This document shows positions 1 through 7,426 of a DNA stretch of 36,959 bases, piece after piece. The first letter of the stretch is position 1, and every line of letters begins with the position of its first letter. The stretch is from contig QHNV01000044.1 in the NCBI GenBank assembly GCA_003218535.1, forward strand, positions 1 through 36,959, given 5' to 3'. Position numbers and translations under genes: made by a program. This DNA is from Verrucomicrobiota bacterium (GTDB lineage: Bacteria; Verrucomicrobiota; Verrucomicrobiia; Chthoniobacterales; UBA10450). The notes under the pieces are model-generated. The model saw nothing but the letters and a program-made list of their open reading frames with translations. It was not told where the DNA came from and did no database searches.

Positions 1-1
1 A

Positions 2-2095
2 AACGTTTTGGTCAAGGCAGGCGAGGAAAATGCAGGCGTGGTGGATATCGGTGATGGCTGGGCAATCGCGTTCAAGATGGAGAGCCACAATCATCCGAGC
101 GCGATTGAGCCATTCCAAGGCGCAGCTACCGGGGTCGGCGGAATCATTCGCGACATTTTTACCATGGGCGCGCGCCCCGAGTTTTGTCTGAACTCGCTGC
201 GCTTCGGACCAATTACTCCCGCAAATTCGAAATCTGAAATCCGAAATCCGAGATTGGCGTCCAACCGTCGATTATTCACCGGTGTTGTCTCCGGCATCGC
301 GCATTACGGCAACTGCATCGGCATCCCAACAATCGGCGGCGAAATTTATTTTGATGAAAGTTTCGAGGGTAATCCGCTGGTAAATGTATTTTGCCTCGGC
401 GTATTACGTCACGAGCAACTCGCGCGCGGTAGTGCAAGAGGTGTAGGGAATCCCGTTTTTTACGTCGGCGCCGAAACGGGTCGCGACGGTCTTGCCGGCG
501 CGGCGTTCGCGTCGCGCGAATTGACCGAACAATCACGCGAAGATCGTCCGGCCGTCCAGGTGGGCGATCCGTTCAAGGAAAAACTGTTGCTCGAAGCATG
601 TCTCGAACTCATCGCGCACAATGCCATCGCTGGCATTCAAGACATGGGCGCAGCCGGCCTGACCTGTTCAACGTGCGAAACAGCGAGTCGCGCCGGAAAC
701 GGAATTGAGATTGATCTGGCGAAAGTGCCCAAGCGCGAGCCCGGCATGACGCCGTATGAAATTCTGTTGAGCGAATCGCAGGAGCGAATGCTCATCATCG
801 CGAAGCGGGGAAAGGAAAATCTGGTGCGCGAAATCTTCGAGAAATGGGATGTGCCGTGCGTCCAAATCGGCCGGGTGACTGCTGACGGCATGATGCGCGT
901 CCGCGATAATGGCACGACCGCAGCGGAAATTCCCGCCAAATTGCTTGCGGAACAAGCGCCCCTATATTCCCGCAAGACAAAGCCCCCTGTAGCCGCGTCC
1001 CTATGGGACGCGTCGTCGCTCGCAAAGCGACGACTACAGATGATTGATAATCACGAAGCGCTTCGCCACCTGCTGCGTGATCCGACGATTGCGTCAAAGA
1101 ACTGGGTCTATCGCCAGTACGATCACACTGTGCGCGCCGGCACGCTTGTTAAACCGGGATCGGACGCCGCCGTGTTTTTCGTTCGCTACGCAAATAAGAT
1201 CCTAGCTGCGACGACGGATTGTAACTCACTGTACTGCGCGCTCGATCCCCGCGAGGGTGGCAAAATCGCTGTTGCCGAAGCTGCGCGCAATCTCACCTGC
1301 TCCGGCGCCATGCCGCTGGCCGTCACGGATTGCCTGAACTTCGGAAACCCCTACAAACCGGAAAATTTCTGGCAACTGCGCGAAGCCGTTGAAGGGGTTG
1401 CTGAGGCCTGCCACGCCTTTGGCACCCCGGTCACTGGCGGAAATGTTTCTTTGTATAATGAAAACCCAGCCGGCGTTGTCGATCCAACGCCGACTATCGG
1501 GATGGTGGGCTTAATCGACGACGAAAAACACATCACCACGCAGTGGTTCAAAGAAGCTGGTGACTTAATCATTCTCGTCGGCGAAATCGGAAACGAACTT
1601 GGTGGTTCGCGATTCGTTAAAGTTTGTCACGGAAGGAAAATCGGCCCCCCGCCACACGTCGATCTTCCGCGTGAAATCAAAGTTCAAAACGGTGTGCGCG
1701 ATTTGATCCGCGAAGGTCTCGTCAAAAGCGCACACGATTGTTCCGAGGGTGGCCTCGCCGTGGCTCTGGCCGAATGTTGTTTTGATCCAGACAGACTGTT
1801 AGGCGCAGAGATCATTCTGAATGCAGGCGATACACATGCCACCACAATGCTTTTTAACGAATCGCAGTCGCGGATCATAATTTCCGTCGCCACCGAGAAT
1901 GCCGAGAAAACCATATCCATGTTGCGTGAGCGTGGCGTTCCTTTTCACCAGCTGGGCGAAGTCGGCGGCGACGAGCTTCATATTCGGATAAACCAGGAAA
2001 CTTTTCGCTGGCAGATTGCCGATCTTTACGACGATTGGTGGAATGCGATTCGTCGCGCCGTCGAAGAAGAAACGGAAAGAATTCCAAGCTTGTGA
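2..2095 (+). CDS. purL: Phosphoribosylformylglycinamidine synthase subunit PurL (5' end outside window)
   Basis: PurL converts FGAR, glutamine-derived ammonia and ATP to FGAM in purine synthesis in the cytoplasm. The reading frame is open to the window edge, and the first visible residues (VLVKAGEENAGVVDIGDG) already match the interior of the small-form PurL N-terminal half, so the true start lies upstream. Family motifs visible: FKMESHNHPS followed by QGAATGVGGIIRD, YGNCIGIPTIGGE, the QVGDPFKEKLLLEACLE block, and in the second half PTIASKNWVYRQYD, GSDAAV and SAHDCSEGGLAVALAE. Two stretches look foreign to the family: about 12-14 extra residues from a heptamer repeat after LNSLRFG (bases 222-256), and about 16-18 residues from a double palindrome after APLYSRK (bases 987-1039). 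Both keep the frame open. purF and purM follow on the same strand, suggesting one purine cluster. Function is sure; whether the inserts are removed or tolerated is unknown. Confidence 0.97.
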   Translation, partial: NVLVKAGEENAGVVDIGDGWAIAFKMESHNHPSAIEPFQGAATGVGGIIRDIFTMGARPEFCLNSLRFGPITPANSKSEIRNPRLASNRRLFTGVVSGIAHYGNCIGIPTIGGEIYFDESFEGNPLVNVFCLGVLRHEQLARGSARGVGNPVFYVGAETGRDGLAGAAFASRELTEQSREDRPAVQVGDPFKEKLLLEACLELIAHNAIAGIQDMGAAGLTCSTCETASRAGNGIEIDLAKVPKREPGMTPYEILLSESQERMLIIAKRGKENLVREIFEKWDVPCVQIGRVTADGMMRVRDNGTTAAEIPAKLLAEQAPLYSRKTKPPVAASLWDASSLAKRRLQMIDNHEALRHLLRDPTIASKNWVYRQYDHTVRAGTLVKPGSDAAVFFVRYANKILAATTDCNSLYCALDPREGGKIAVAEAARNLTCSGAMPLAVTDCLNFGNPYKPENFWQLREAVEGVAEACHAFGTPVTGGNVSLYNENPAGVVDPTPTIGMVGLIDDEKHITTQWFKEAGDLIILVGEIGNELGGSRFVKVCHGRKIGPPPHVDLPREIKVQNGVRDLIREGLVKSAHDCSEGGLAVALAECCFDPDRLLGAEIILNAGDTHATTMLFNESQSRIIISVATENAEKTISMLRERGVPFHQLGEVGGDELHIRINQETFRWQIADLYDDWWNAIRRAVEEETERIPSL
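222..256 (+). repeat. Heptamer tandem repeat inside purL
   Basis: Three direct copies of a 7-base unit (GAAATCT at 229, GAAATCC at 236 and 243), with degenerate copies on either side (CAAATTC at 222, GAGATTG at 250). It lies in frame within purL and encodes an Ser-Lys-Ser-Glu-Ile-Arg-Asn-Pro type stretch where PurL relatives have a short loop between LNSLRFG and the GVV..GI..YGN motif. Related but degenerate sequence occurs in the gspK 5' region (18081-18140). Confidence 0.8.
987..1039 (+). repeat. Double-hairpin palindromic element inside purL
   Basis: A 53-base unit bounded by CTGTAG and CTACAG that holds two perfect stem-loops: CGCGTCCC/GGGACGCG with loop TAT (994-1012), and GTCGTCGCT/AGCGACGAC with loop CGCAA (1012-1034). 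The architecture resembles paired REP/BIME units, or Rickettsia palindromic elements found inside genes. It is read through in frame by purL. Its terminal 10-mer (reverse complement CTGTAGTCGT) recurs at 18106-18115 in gspK. Confidence 0.85.
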
Positions 2096-2150
2096 AGATC
2101 ACCCCAGAACACGAGATTGAATCGCAGCACAATCTGATGGATTATCTATT

Positions 2151-3653
2151 GTGACTTTTCCCCCAGACAAGTTCGACATCGAGCAGGCGCCCGATTCCGC
2201 TGCCATTCCGCAGCATGAGTGTGGCCTTTTCGGTGTATTTGGCCACCCGAACGCGGCAGTGCTGACTTACTACGGACTGTTTGCGCTTCAGCATCGCGGC
2301 CAGGAGAGCGCCGGGATTGTGACGAGCAACGGACCGGGCACGACGTTTCTCTTTCACAAAGACATGGGCCTTGTGTCGCAGGTGTTCGGGCAGGAAGAAC
2401 TGGCGAAACTCAAGGGCACACGCGCTATTGGGCATGCGCGCTACTCCACGACGGGGACGAGCACGATTAAAAATGCGCAACCCTTTGTGGTGGACTGCGT
2501 GCGCGGCCAAATGGCCATCGCGCACAATGGGAATTTGATTAACGCCGACCTTTTGCGCGACGAACTGGAGCGCAAAGGCTCGATTTTCCAAACGACCGCC
2601 GATAGCGAGATCATATTGCATTTGCTCGCGCAACCTTCCGAGAATGGCGCTAATGTGCTGGCCGCCTTGCGTCGGATTCAGGGCGCGTTTTCGCTGTTGA
2701 TCATGAGTGAACGCGAGCTTATCGCGGTGCGCGACCCGTTTGGCTGGCGGCCGCTCGCGCTGGGCAGACTCGACGGTGCCTACATCGTTGCGTCCGAGAC
2801 CTGCGCTTTCGATCTCATTCACGCGGAGTTCATTCGTGAAATTGAACCGGGCGAAGTGCTGATCATCGATGAAACCGGACTGCGCTCGGAACGGCCATTT
2901 CCGGAGGAGCGCCCCGCGTTTTGCATGTTCGAATACGTCTATTTTTCGCGCCCAGACAGTATGCTCGGCGGCGTGAACGTCGGCAAAGTGCGTATGGAAA
3001 TGGGACGCGAACTCGCGCGCAAGTTTCCGGTTGAGGCCGACATTGTCGTGCCGGTTCCTGACTCTGGAAATTACGCTGCGCTTGGTTTCGCTCAAGAATT
3101 GAACATTCCGTACGGGCACGCGTTTGTGCGCAATCACTACATCGGCCGCACATTCTTGCAGCCGAGCCAGCTGATCCGAGATTTCGATGTGCGAGTGAAG
3201 TTAAACTTAATCAAGGAAATGGTTGCGGGAAAACGCGTCGTGGTTGTGGACGACTCTATTGTGCGCGGCACCACAGCACGGGCGCGGGTGGTCAACTTGC
3301 GCGAGGCCGGCGCGAGGGAGGTCCACATGCGGGTGAGTTGTCCGCCGCATCGGTTTGCCTGTCATTACGGCATCGATTTTCCGGATCCGGAAAAACTGAT
3401 CGCGAATCAGATGTCGATGGAAGAAATCTGCAAATACCTTGGCGTGGACAGTCTTGGTTATCTCGATGTTGAGGGAATGGTGCGCGCGACCGGCAAACCG
3501 CTGAATACTTTCTGTCTCGCCTGTTTCAACGGCGATTATCCTCTACCCGTCGATCCCGCGTTGGACAAGTTCATCATGGAAAAACGCGAACAACGCGCGA
3601 GGGCTCTCGCCGAGCAGGAAGCGCACCCGACGTTGTTTGCAGATTTGAAGTAA
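2151..3653 (+). CDS. purF: Amidophosphoribosyltransferase (glutamine PRPP amidotransferase)
   Basis: PurF makes phosphoribosylamine from PRPP and glutamine, the committed step of purine synthesis. The N-terminal Ntn-hydrolase glutaminase domain begins at Cys24 (HECGLFGVFGH), so about 23 residues form a propeptide, as in the Bacillus-type enzyme. The C-terminal phosphoribosyltransferase domain carries the PRPP loop VVVVDDSIVRGTT. Cys258, Cys404, Cys455 and Cys458 match the positions of the four cysteines that bind the [4Fe-4S] cluster in Bacillus-type PurF, so this is inferred to be the iron-sulfur form. The 500-residue length is normal. The GTG start at 2151 was chosen because it gives a plausible propeptide; no clear Shine-Dalgarno sequence precedes it. 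It lies 55 bases after purL and is followed by purM. Confidence 0.97.
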   Translation: MTFPPDKFDIEQAPDSAAIPQHECGLFGVFGHPNAAVLTYYGLFALQHRGQESAGIVTSNGPGTTFLFHKDMGLVSQVFGQEELAKLKGTRAIGHARYSTTGTSTIKNAQPFVVDCVRGQMAIAHNGNLINADLLRDELERKGSIFQTTADSEIILHLLAQPSENGANVLAALRRIQGAFSLLIMSERELIAVRDPFGWRPLALGRLDGAYIVASETCAFDLIHAEFIREIEPGEVLIIDETGLRSERPFPEERPAFCMFEYVYFSRPDSMLGGVNVGKVRMEMGRELARKFPVEADIVVPVPDSGNYAALGFAQELNIPYGHAFVRNHYIGRTFLQPSQLIRDFDVRVKLNLIKEMVAGKRVVVVDDSIVRGTTARARVVNLREAGAREVHMRVSCPPHRFACHYGIDFPDPEKLIANQMSMEEICKYLGVDSLGYLDVEGMVRATGKPLNTFCLACFNGDYPLPVDPALDKFIMEKREQRARALAEQEAHPTLFADLK

Positions 3654-3676
3654 CGAGCTTCGCGCATTTTTTGTAG

Positions 3677-3721
3677 GGGAAGGCGTTGCCTTCCCGTGGG
3701 AAGCTGACAGCTTCCTCCCAC
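3677..3721 (+). repeat. Two adjacent palindromes between purF and purM
   Basis: A perfect stem GGGAAGGC/GCCTTCCC with loop GTT (3677-3695) is followed at once by GGAAGCT/AGCTTCC with loop GAC (3699-3715), enclosed by GTGGG...CCCAC (3696-3721). The first is preceded by TTGTAGGG, the same lead-in seen before the palindrome at the end of purM (4743-4750). There is no U-tract, so it is more likely a repeated intergenic element or an RNA-processing or stabilising hairpin than an intrinsic terminator. It forms most of the purM 5' leader. Confidence 0.8.
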
Positions 3722-3725
3722 AGAA

Positions 3726-4748
3726 ATGGCAAAGAAGCAAAAGGCGTACGCGCGGGCGGGCGTTGATGTCGATCTTGGCAACAAACTCAAACGCCAAATT
3801 CAGTCGCTCCTAAAGCAAACTCACGGCCCGCAAGTACTCGGGAAAATCGGCGGCTTTGGCGGATTGTTTCGAGCGAAGTTCCCCGGACTGCGCGAGCCGA
3901 TTTTGGTCGCCAGCATCGATGGCGTCGGGACGAAATTAAAAATCGCTTTTGCGGTGAACAAGCACGACACCGTGGGGGCGGATCTGGTAAACCATTGCGC
4001 CAACGACATCGCCGTCTTTGGCGCGCGGCCGCTGTTTTTTCTCGATTACATCGGCTGCGAAAAACTTCAACCGCGCGTGTTTGATCAATTGATCGGCGGA
4101 ATGTCACGCGCATGTCGATTGGCCGATTGCGCGTTGATTGGAGGCGAAACCGCACAAATGCCGGGAATGTATCGCAAAGGCGAATACGATCTTGCCGGTT
4201 GCATCGTCGGCGTGGTCGATCGAACCAAGGTCATTGACGGCAGCAATATCAAACCGGGCGATGTGGTCCTTGGCCTCGCCTCAAATGGTCTTCACACGAA
4301 TGGTTATTCGCTTGCGCGCAAAATTTTGTTTGAGAAAATGGGTTTGAAACCGAGTTCGCCTCTTCCCGGATCGGCAATCATCGTCGGCAAAGAATTGCTG
4401 CGGGTGCACCAAAATTATCAGCCGCTCCTTGCAAAGATCCCGACCGGGACCATCAAAGGTCTCGCTCACATCACGGGTGGTGGTTTGATCGACAATCTCC
4501 CACGAGCTCTGCCCGAGAATTGCCACGCGGTGATTGAAACCAAAAGTTGGCGCGTCCCGCGCATCTTCCAAATCTTACAGCAAAGCGGAAGTATTGATCC
4601 TCACGAGATGTACCAGGTTTTCAACATGGGGATTGGAATGGTCGCAATCGTCGGGCAGCCAGATGCACGGCGCACAATGTCGATCTTGCACGCGCGAGAA
4701 ATTGGCCGAATCGAACGCGGATCCGGGAAAACCGTTTTAGAATTGTAG
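3726..4748 (+). CDS. purM: Phosphoribosylformylglycinamidine cyclo-ligase (AIR synthetase)
   Basis: PurM closes the imidazole ring of FGAM with ATP to give AIR. The N-terminal YARAGVDVDLGN motif, the ATP-site segment ASIDGVGTKLKIA, the NHCANDIAVFGARPLFFLDYI block, GGETAQMPG, GLASNGLHTNGYSL and AHITGGGLIDNLPR are all present and in order. The 340-residue length is typical. The ATG at 3726 has no obvious Shine-Dalgarno sequence and directly follows the intergenic palindromes. Its TAG stop is the first part of another TTGTAGGG-palindrome element, so the last codons may be contributed by that repeat. It belongs with purL and purF upstream, although purF-purM spacing (72 bases of repeat) may weaken co-transcription. 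Confidence 0.97.
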   Translation: MAKKQKAYARAGVDVDLGNKLKRQIQSLLKQTHGPQVLGKIGGFGGLFRAKFPGLREPILVASIDGVGTKLKIAFAVNKHDTVGADLVNHCANDIAVFGARPLFFLDYIGCEKLQPRVFDQLIGGMSRACRLADCALIGGETAQMPGMYRKGEYDLAGCIVGVVDRTKVIDGSNIKPGDVVLGLASNGLHTNGYSLARKILFEKMGLKPSSPLPGSAIIVGKELLRVHQNYQPLLAKIPTGTIKGLAHITGGGLIDNLPRALPENCHAVIETKSWRVPRIFQILQQSGSIDPHEMYQVFNMGIGMVAIVGQPDARRTMSILHAREIGRIERGSGKTVLEL

Positions 4749-4767
4749 GGCGTCTGTGTCAGACGCC
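4743..4767 (+). repeat. Palindromic element at the purM 3' end
   Basis: A perfect stem GGCGTCTG/CAGACGCC with loop TGT (4749-4767), preceded by TTGTAGGG in which TAG is the purM stop codon. It lies between two convergent genes (purM and the fusion glycosyltransferase at 4776) and could fold in either transcript. No U-run follows on the + strand, so a terminator role is only possible. Confidence 0.75.
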
Positions 4768-4775
4768 ATTGGGAT

Positions 4776-7358
4776 TCACGGCAATTTGGGCGACGCGGGA
4801 TCGGTCGCATTCACTGGAATCTGAACTTGTGGTGCTGCTGTTGGCGCAGCGATTTTGCCTTTGCCTAGGATCCGCTGCAGGCCTGCACGTAGTGCTGCAA
4901 GATCGACAACCTCTACGACCCGTGATTTCAAGGCGCGCGCGCGTGTTGCAAGAAAAACCAGGAAAAGCCCATAGGGGACGATAAACCACAGATCGGCATG
5001 GGAAACATTGACCTGCCGGTACACCAATAGGGCCAAAGCAATGAGATTGAAAATCACGGTCGTAGTTACCAACCGGTCATGAAGTCGGACGCGTGTTAAG
5101 CATTTTCCGCCACCATGGTATTCGGTCACAGTGTGAAGTGTCACGCTCCACCAGAAATTTCCGTAAATTTGAATGTCCCACTCATTCCACCCAGTGTCGG
5201 TGGAATAGCGCCAGCCCTCCTCCTCGAGCAATTGAAACACGGAGCCAAGCAAATAATGACGGTCCCTGCCCTCTTCGCTCCAAAAAATGCGGCGACTCAG
5301 AGTGCTGAAAAAACGGTCTCTATTGGGCAAATGTTCGTGCGCTTGAATGACACTCCGCGGTGTCCGTTTGAAATGCAGCCAGGTGAAATAACGTGACCAC
5401 CCTCGCACGAGCGGCTGCATGAAAGCGAGCAACATCACCAGTAGCCGCGCATGCACGATATCGAATTTCGGCTCGATCGGCGCTCGCACCATGTAGGAAA
5501 GCGCAACGCAGAAGGTACCGCCGAGCATTAGGTACGGAACAATGCGCAGCGCAGGCAGAAAAATTCCCAGACCGAAGAGGAAAATCGTCAGCGCGAACCA
5601 CTCGACGCTGCTGAGGTAAGCAGCGACTTCCGATTGCGGTCGAGGGTAGACGGATTGGAAAAATCCTTCGCCGAAAATTCCATGGTAGATCACTGGCCGA
5701 TTTATGAACCAACTGAAGCGGGGCGTCCCATAAATTTGGCCGCGCCATTTCGCAGTGCCGGTTGGACCGAAAAAGATCAAGTGCTTGAAACGCAGCAACG
5801 ACTCGGCTTCGCCATAGCCATCCTGCTGTTTTAAAAAAGCCCGCAGCGTAAAACGCCGATGATGCCAGACGATTGCAGTCGGACTAAAAGCGATAACGCA
5901 TCCCGCCTGCTGAAGTCGCCAACAAAAATCAACATCGTCTCCAGCTTTTCGATATTCAGGATCGAAGCCACCAATATTTTCAAAGGCCCATCGATAAAAC
6001 GCCATGTTACAGCCTGGGATGTGCTCAGCGATTGTATCGGTGAGCAGAACGTGGCTGGGACCGCCAGGTGCGGCTGCGACACAGGCTTGGATCCAATTTT
6101 GCCCAGGCGGTGTAATGTTTGGTCCGCCGACTCCCGCATAGTCGCCGCTGATCAGCGTGCCAATCAAATAGTAGAGCCAATCGACGTCCGCCATGCAGTC
6201 CGAGTCGGTATAGGCGAGCACTTCGCCTTTTGCCGCAGCTGCGCCTGTGTTGCGCGCGTAGCTCAAGCCATGATTGCCTTGATGGATGTAGCGAACCTGC
6301 GGAAACTGCGCAGCGATGTAAGCGGTGTCGTCGGTTGATCCGTCATCAACCAGAATCACTTCATAATCCGGGTAATTCAGTTTCCCTAACGAATTCAGAC
6401 AGGCTGCGAGCGTCCTGCCGCCATTGTACGAACAAACAATTATCGAGACAAACGGCGCACGCGGCAAGGCGCGATGTGGCAGGGCGGAGTTTTCCGCACC
6501 AAGTTTTTCCCGCAGCGCGTAAAAGGCTTTCTTTGGTTCCCGCTCACGGGTAACGATTCCAAATGCCCAATCCGTAATTTCCTGTCCGCCGGTAAACCAT
6601 TCATCCGTCCACGTAAAGAAAACAGTTCCGGCAAGGCCGCACTTTACAACGCTGTCGACATGCCAACTCAACATCTCAGCTTGCTCATCTTGCGAATGCC
6701 GGATGGTATCCATGCCGAACTCACCCAAGATAAGCGGTCGCTCGCCGGTCAAATTTTGCAGACGCAACAGATAGCGCTCGAAATCACGTTGATCGTGCAG
6801 GTAAACGTTGAAACAGCAAAAATCGACGTTCTGCGGTAGGAGATATTCTGTTGGCGGATACGTCGCATAGGAAAAGAGAACGTCAGGATCGATCCGCCGC
6901 CCCATTTGAACCAGTTCCTCTATGAATTCCACCACACGACGAGCGCCGAGCCAGCGCACCATTGTGCTCGAAATTTCGTTGCCAACGAGATAACCGAGGA
7001 CCACCGGATGCCCGGCATGCGCTCCCACCGCGGTCTTAACGGCTTCGACAATATCTTTACGTGTCGACCGTTCCCGCAGAAACTCGATATGCTTCGCCCA
7101 AGGGAGCGTCACCAACACGCGCATCCCGGCAACAGCGCAACGATCGAGAAACCAGCGCGGCGGCACATGATAAATCCGGACAACGTTTAGTCCGGCCTGG
7201 CGCATGAGCGCAAGGTCGATATCCACTTGCTTCGGCCGTCCGAGGTAATTTCCTTCGGCGTCCGGTCGGAAAGGCCCGTAGGTAACTCCTTTGATAAAGA
7301 ACTTTCTATCTCCTTCAAAAAAGAATTTCGCTATCGGGCGAACTCGCGAGTTTTCCAT
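4776..7358 (-). CDS. Glycoside-hydrolase-like (clan A TIM barrel) / family 2 glycosyltransferase fusion, membrane-bound
   Basis: 860 residues. Residues 1-290 resemble a GH2/GH5-type TIM barrel: FIKGVTYGPF start, LVGNEIS with candidate acid/base Glu128, and ILGEFGMDT with candidate nucleophile Glu213. Residues about 303-530 form a GT2 GT-A domain (SIIVCSYNGGRTL, VDDGSTDDT near 337, metal-binding YTDSDC near 385, and ED-like GGFDPEYRKAGDDVDFCWR). Two hydrophobic stretches follow (about 590-650), then a soluble region and another membrane pair near 780-815. This suggests an inner-membrane synthase that extends a beta-glycan, with a fused hydrolase-like domain that may trim or release product. 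The N-terminal domain lacks a visible signal peptide, so its side of the membrane is unclear. It stands alone between purM (convergent) and hemL (same strand, 68 bases upstream). Substrate unknown. Confidence 0.85.
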   Translation of the reverse strand: MENSRVRPIAKFFFEGDRKFFIKGVTYGPFRPDAEGNYLGRPKQVDIDLALMRQAGLNVVRIYHVPPRWFLDRCAVAGMRVLVTLPWAKHIEFLRERSTRKDIVEAVKTAVGAHAGHPVVLGYLVGNEISSTMVRWLGARRVVEFIEELVQMGRRIDPDVLFSYATYPPTEYLLPQNVDFCCFNVYLHDQRDFERYLLRLQNLTGERPLILGEFGMDTIRHSQDEQAEMLSWHVDSVVKCGLAGTVFFTWTDEWFTGGQEITDWAFGIVTREREPKKAFYALREKLGAENSALPHRALPRAPFVSIIVCSYNGGRTLAACLNSLGKLNYPDYEVILVDDGSTDDTAYIAAQFPQVRYIHQGNHGLSYARNTGAAAAKGEVLAYTDSDCMADVDWLYYLIGTLISGDYAGVGGPNITPPGQNWIQACVAAAPGGPSHVLLTDTIAEHIPGCNMAFYRWAFENIGGFDPEYRKAGDDVDFCWRLQQAGCVIAFSPTAIVWHHRRFTLRAFLKQQDGYGEAESLLRFKHLIFFGPTGTAKWRGQIYGTPRFSWFINRPVIYHGIFGEGFFQSVYPRPQSEVAAYLSSVEWFALTIFLFGLGIFLPALRIVPYLMLGGTFCVALSYMVRAPIEPKFDIVHARLLVMLLAFMQPLVRGWSRYFTWLHFKRTPRSVIQAHEHLPNRDRFFSTLSRRIFWSEEGRDRHYLLGSVFQLLEEEGWRYSTDTGWNEWDIQIYGNFWWSVTLHTVTEYHGGGKCLTRVRLHDRLVTTTVIFNLIALALLVYRQVNVSHADLWFIVPYGLFLVFLATRARALKSRVVEVVDLAALRAGLQRILGKGKIAAPTAAPQVQIPVNATDPASPKLP

Positions 7359-7426
7359 CTTTATTATGTCGAGCGGAGTCGCCTGCTAAGCCGTAGCTTT
7401 ATGCGAAGGTGTGGAGACATCTCTCA

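Noticed and set aside
2092-2154. A 20-codon GTG frame overlapping the purL stop and the purF start
   Set aside because: The overlaps suggest coupling, but the product is very short, matches nothing recognised, and could be the decayed end of a leader. Not enough support for a gene.
2142-3137. A 331-codon frame antisense to purF
   Set aside because: It runs opposite a certain purF and shows His/Arg-rich composition typical of antisense frames in codon-biased genes, with no family motif.
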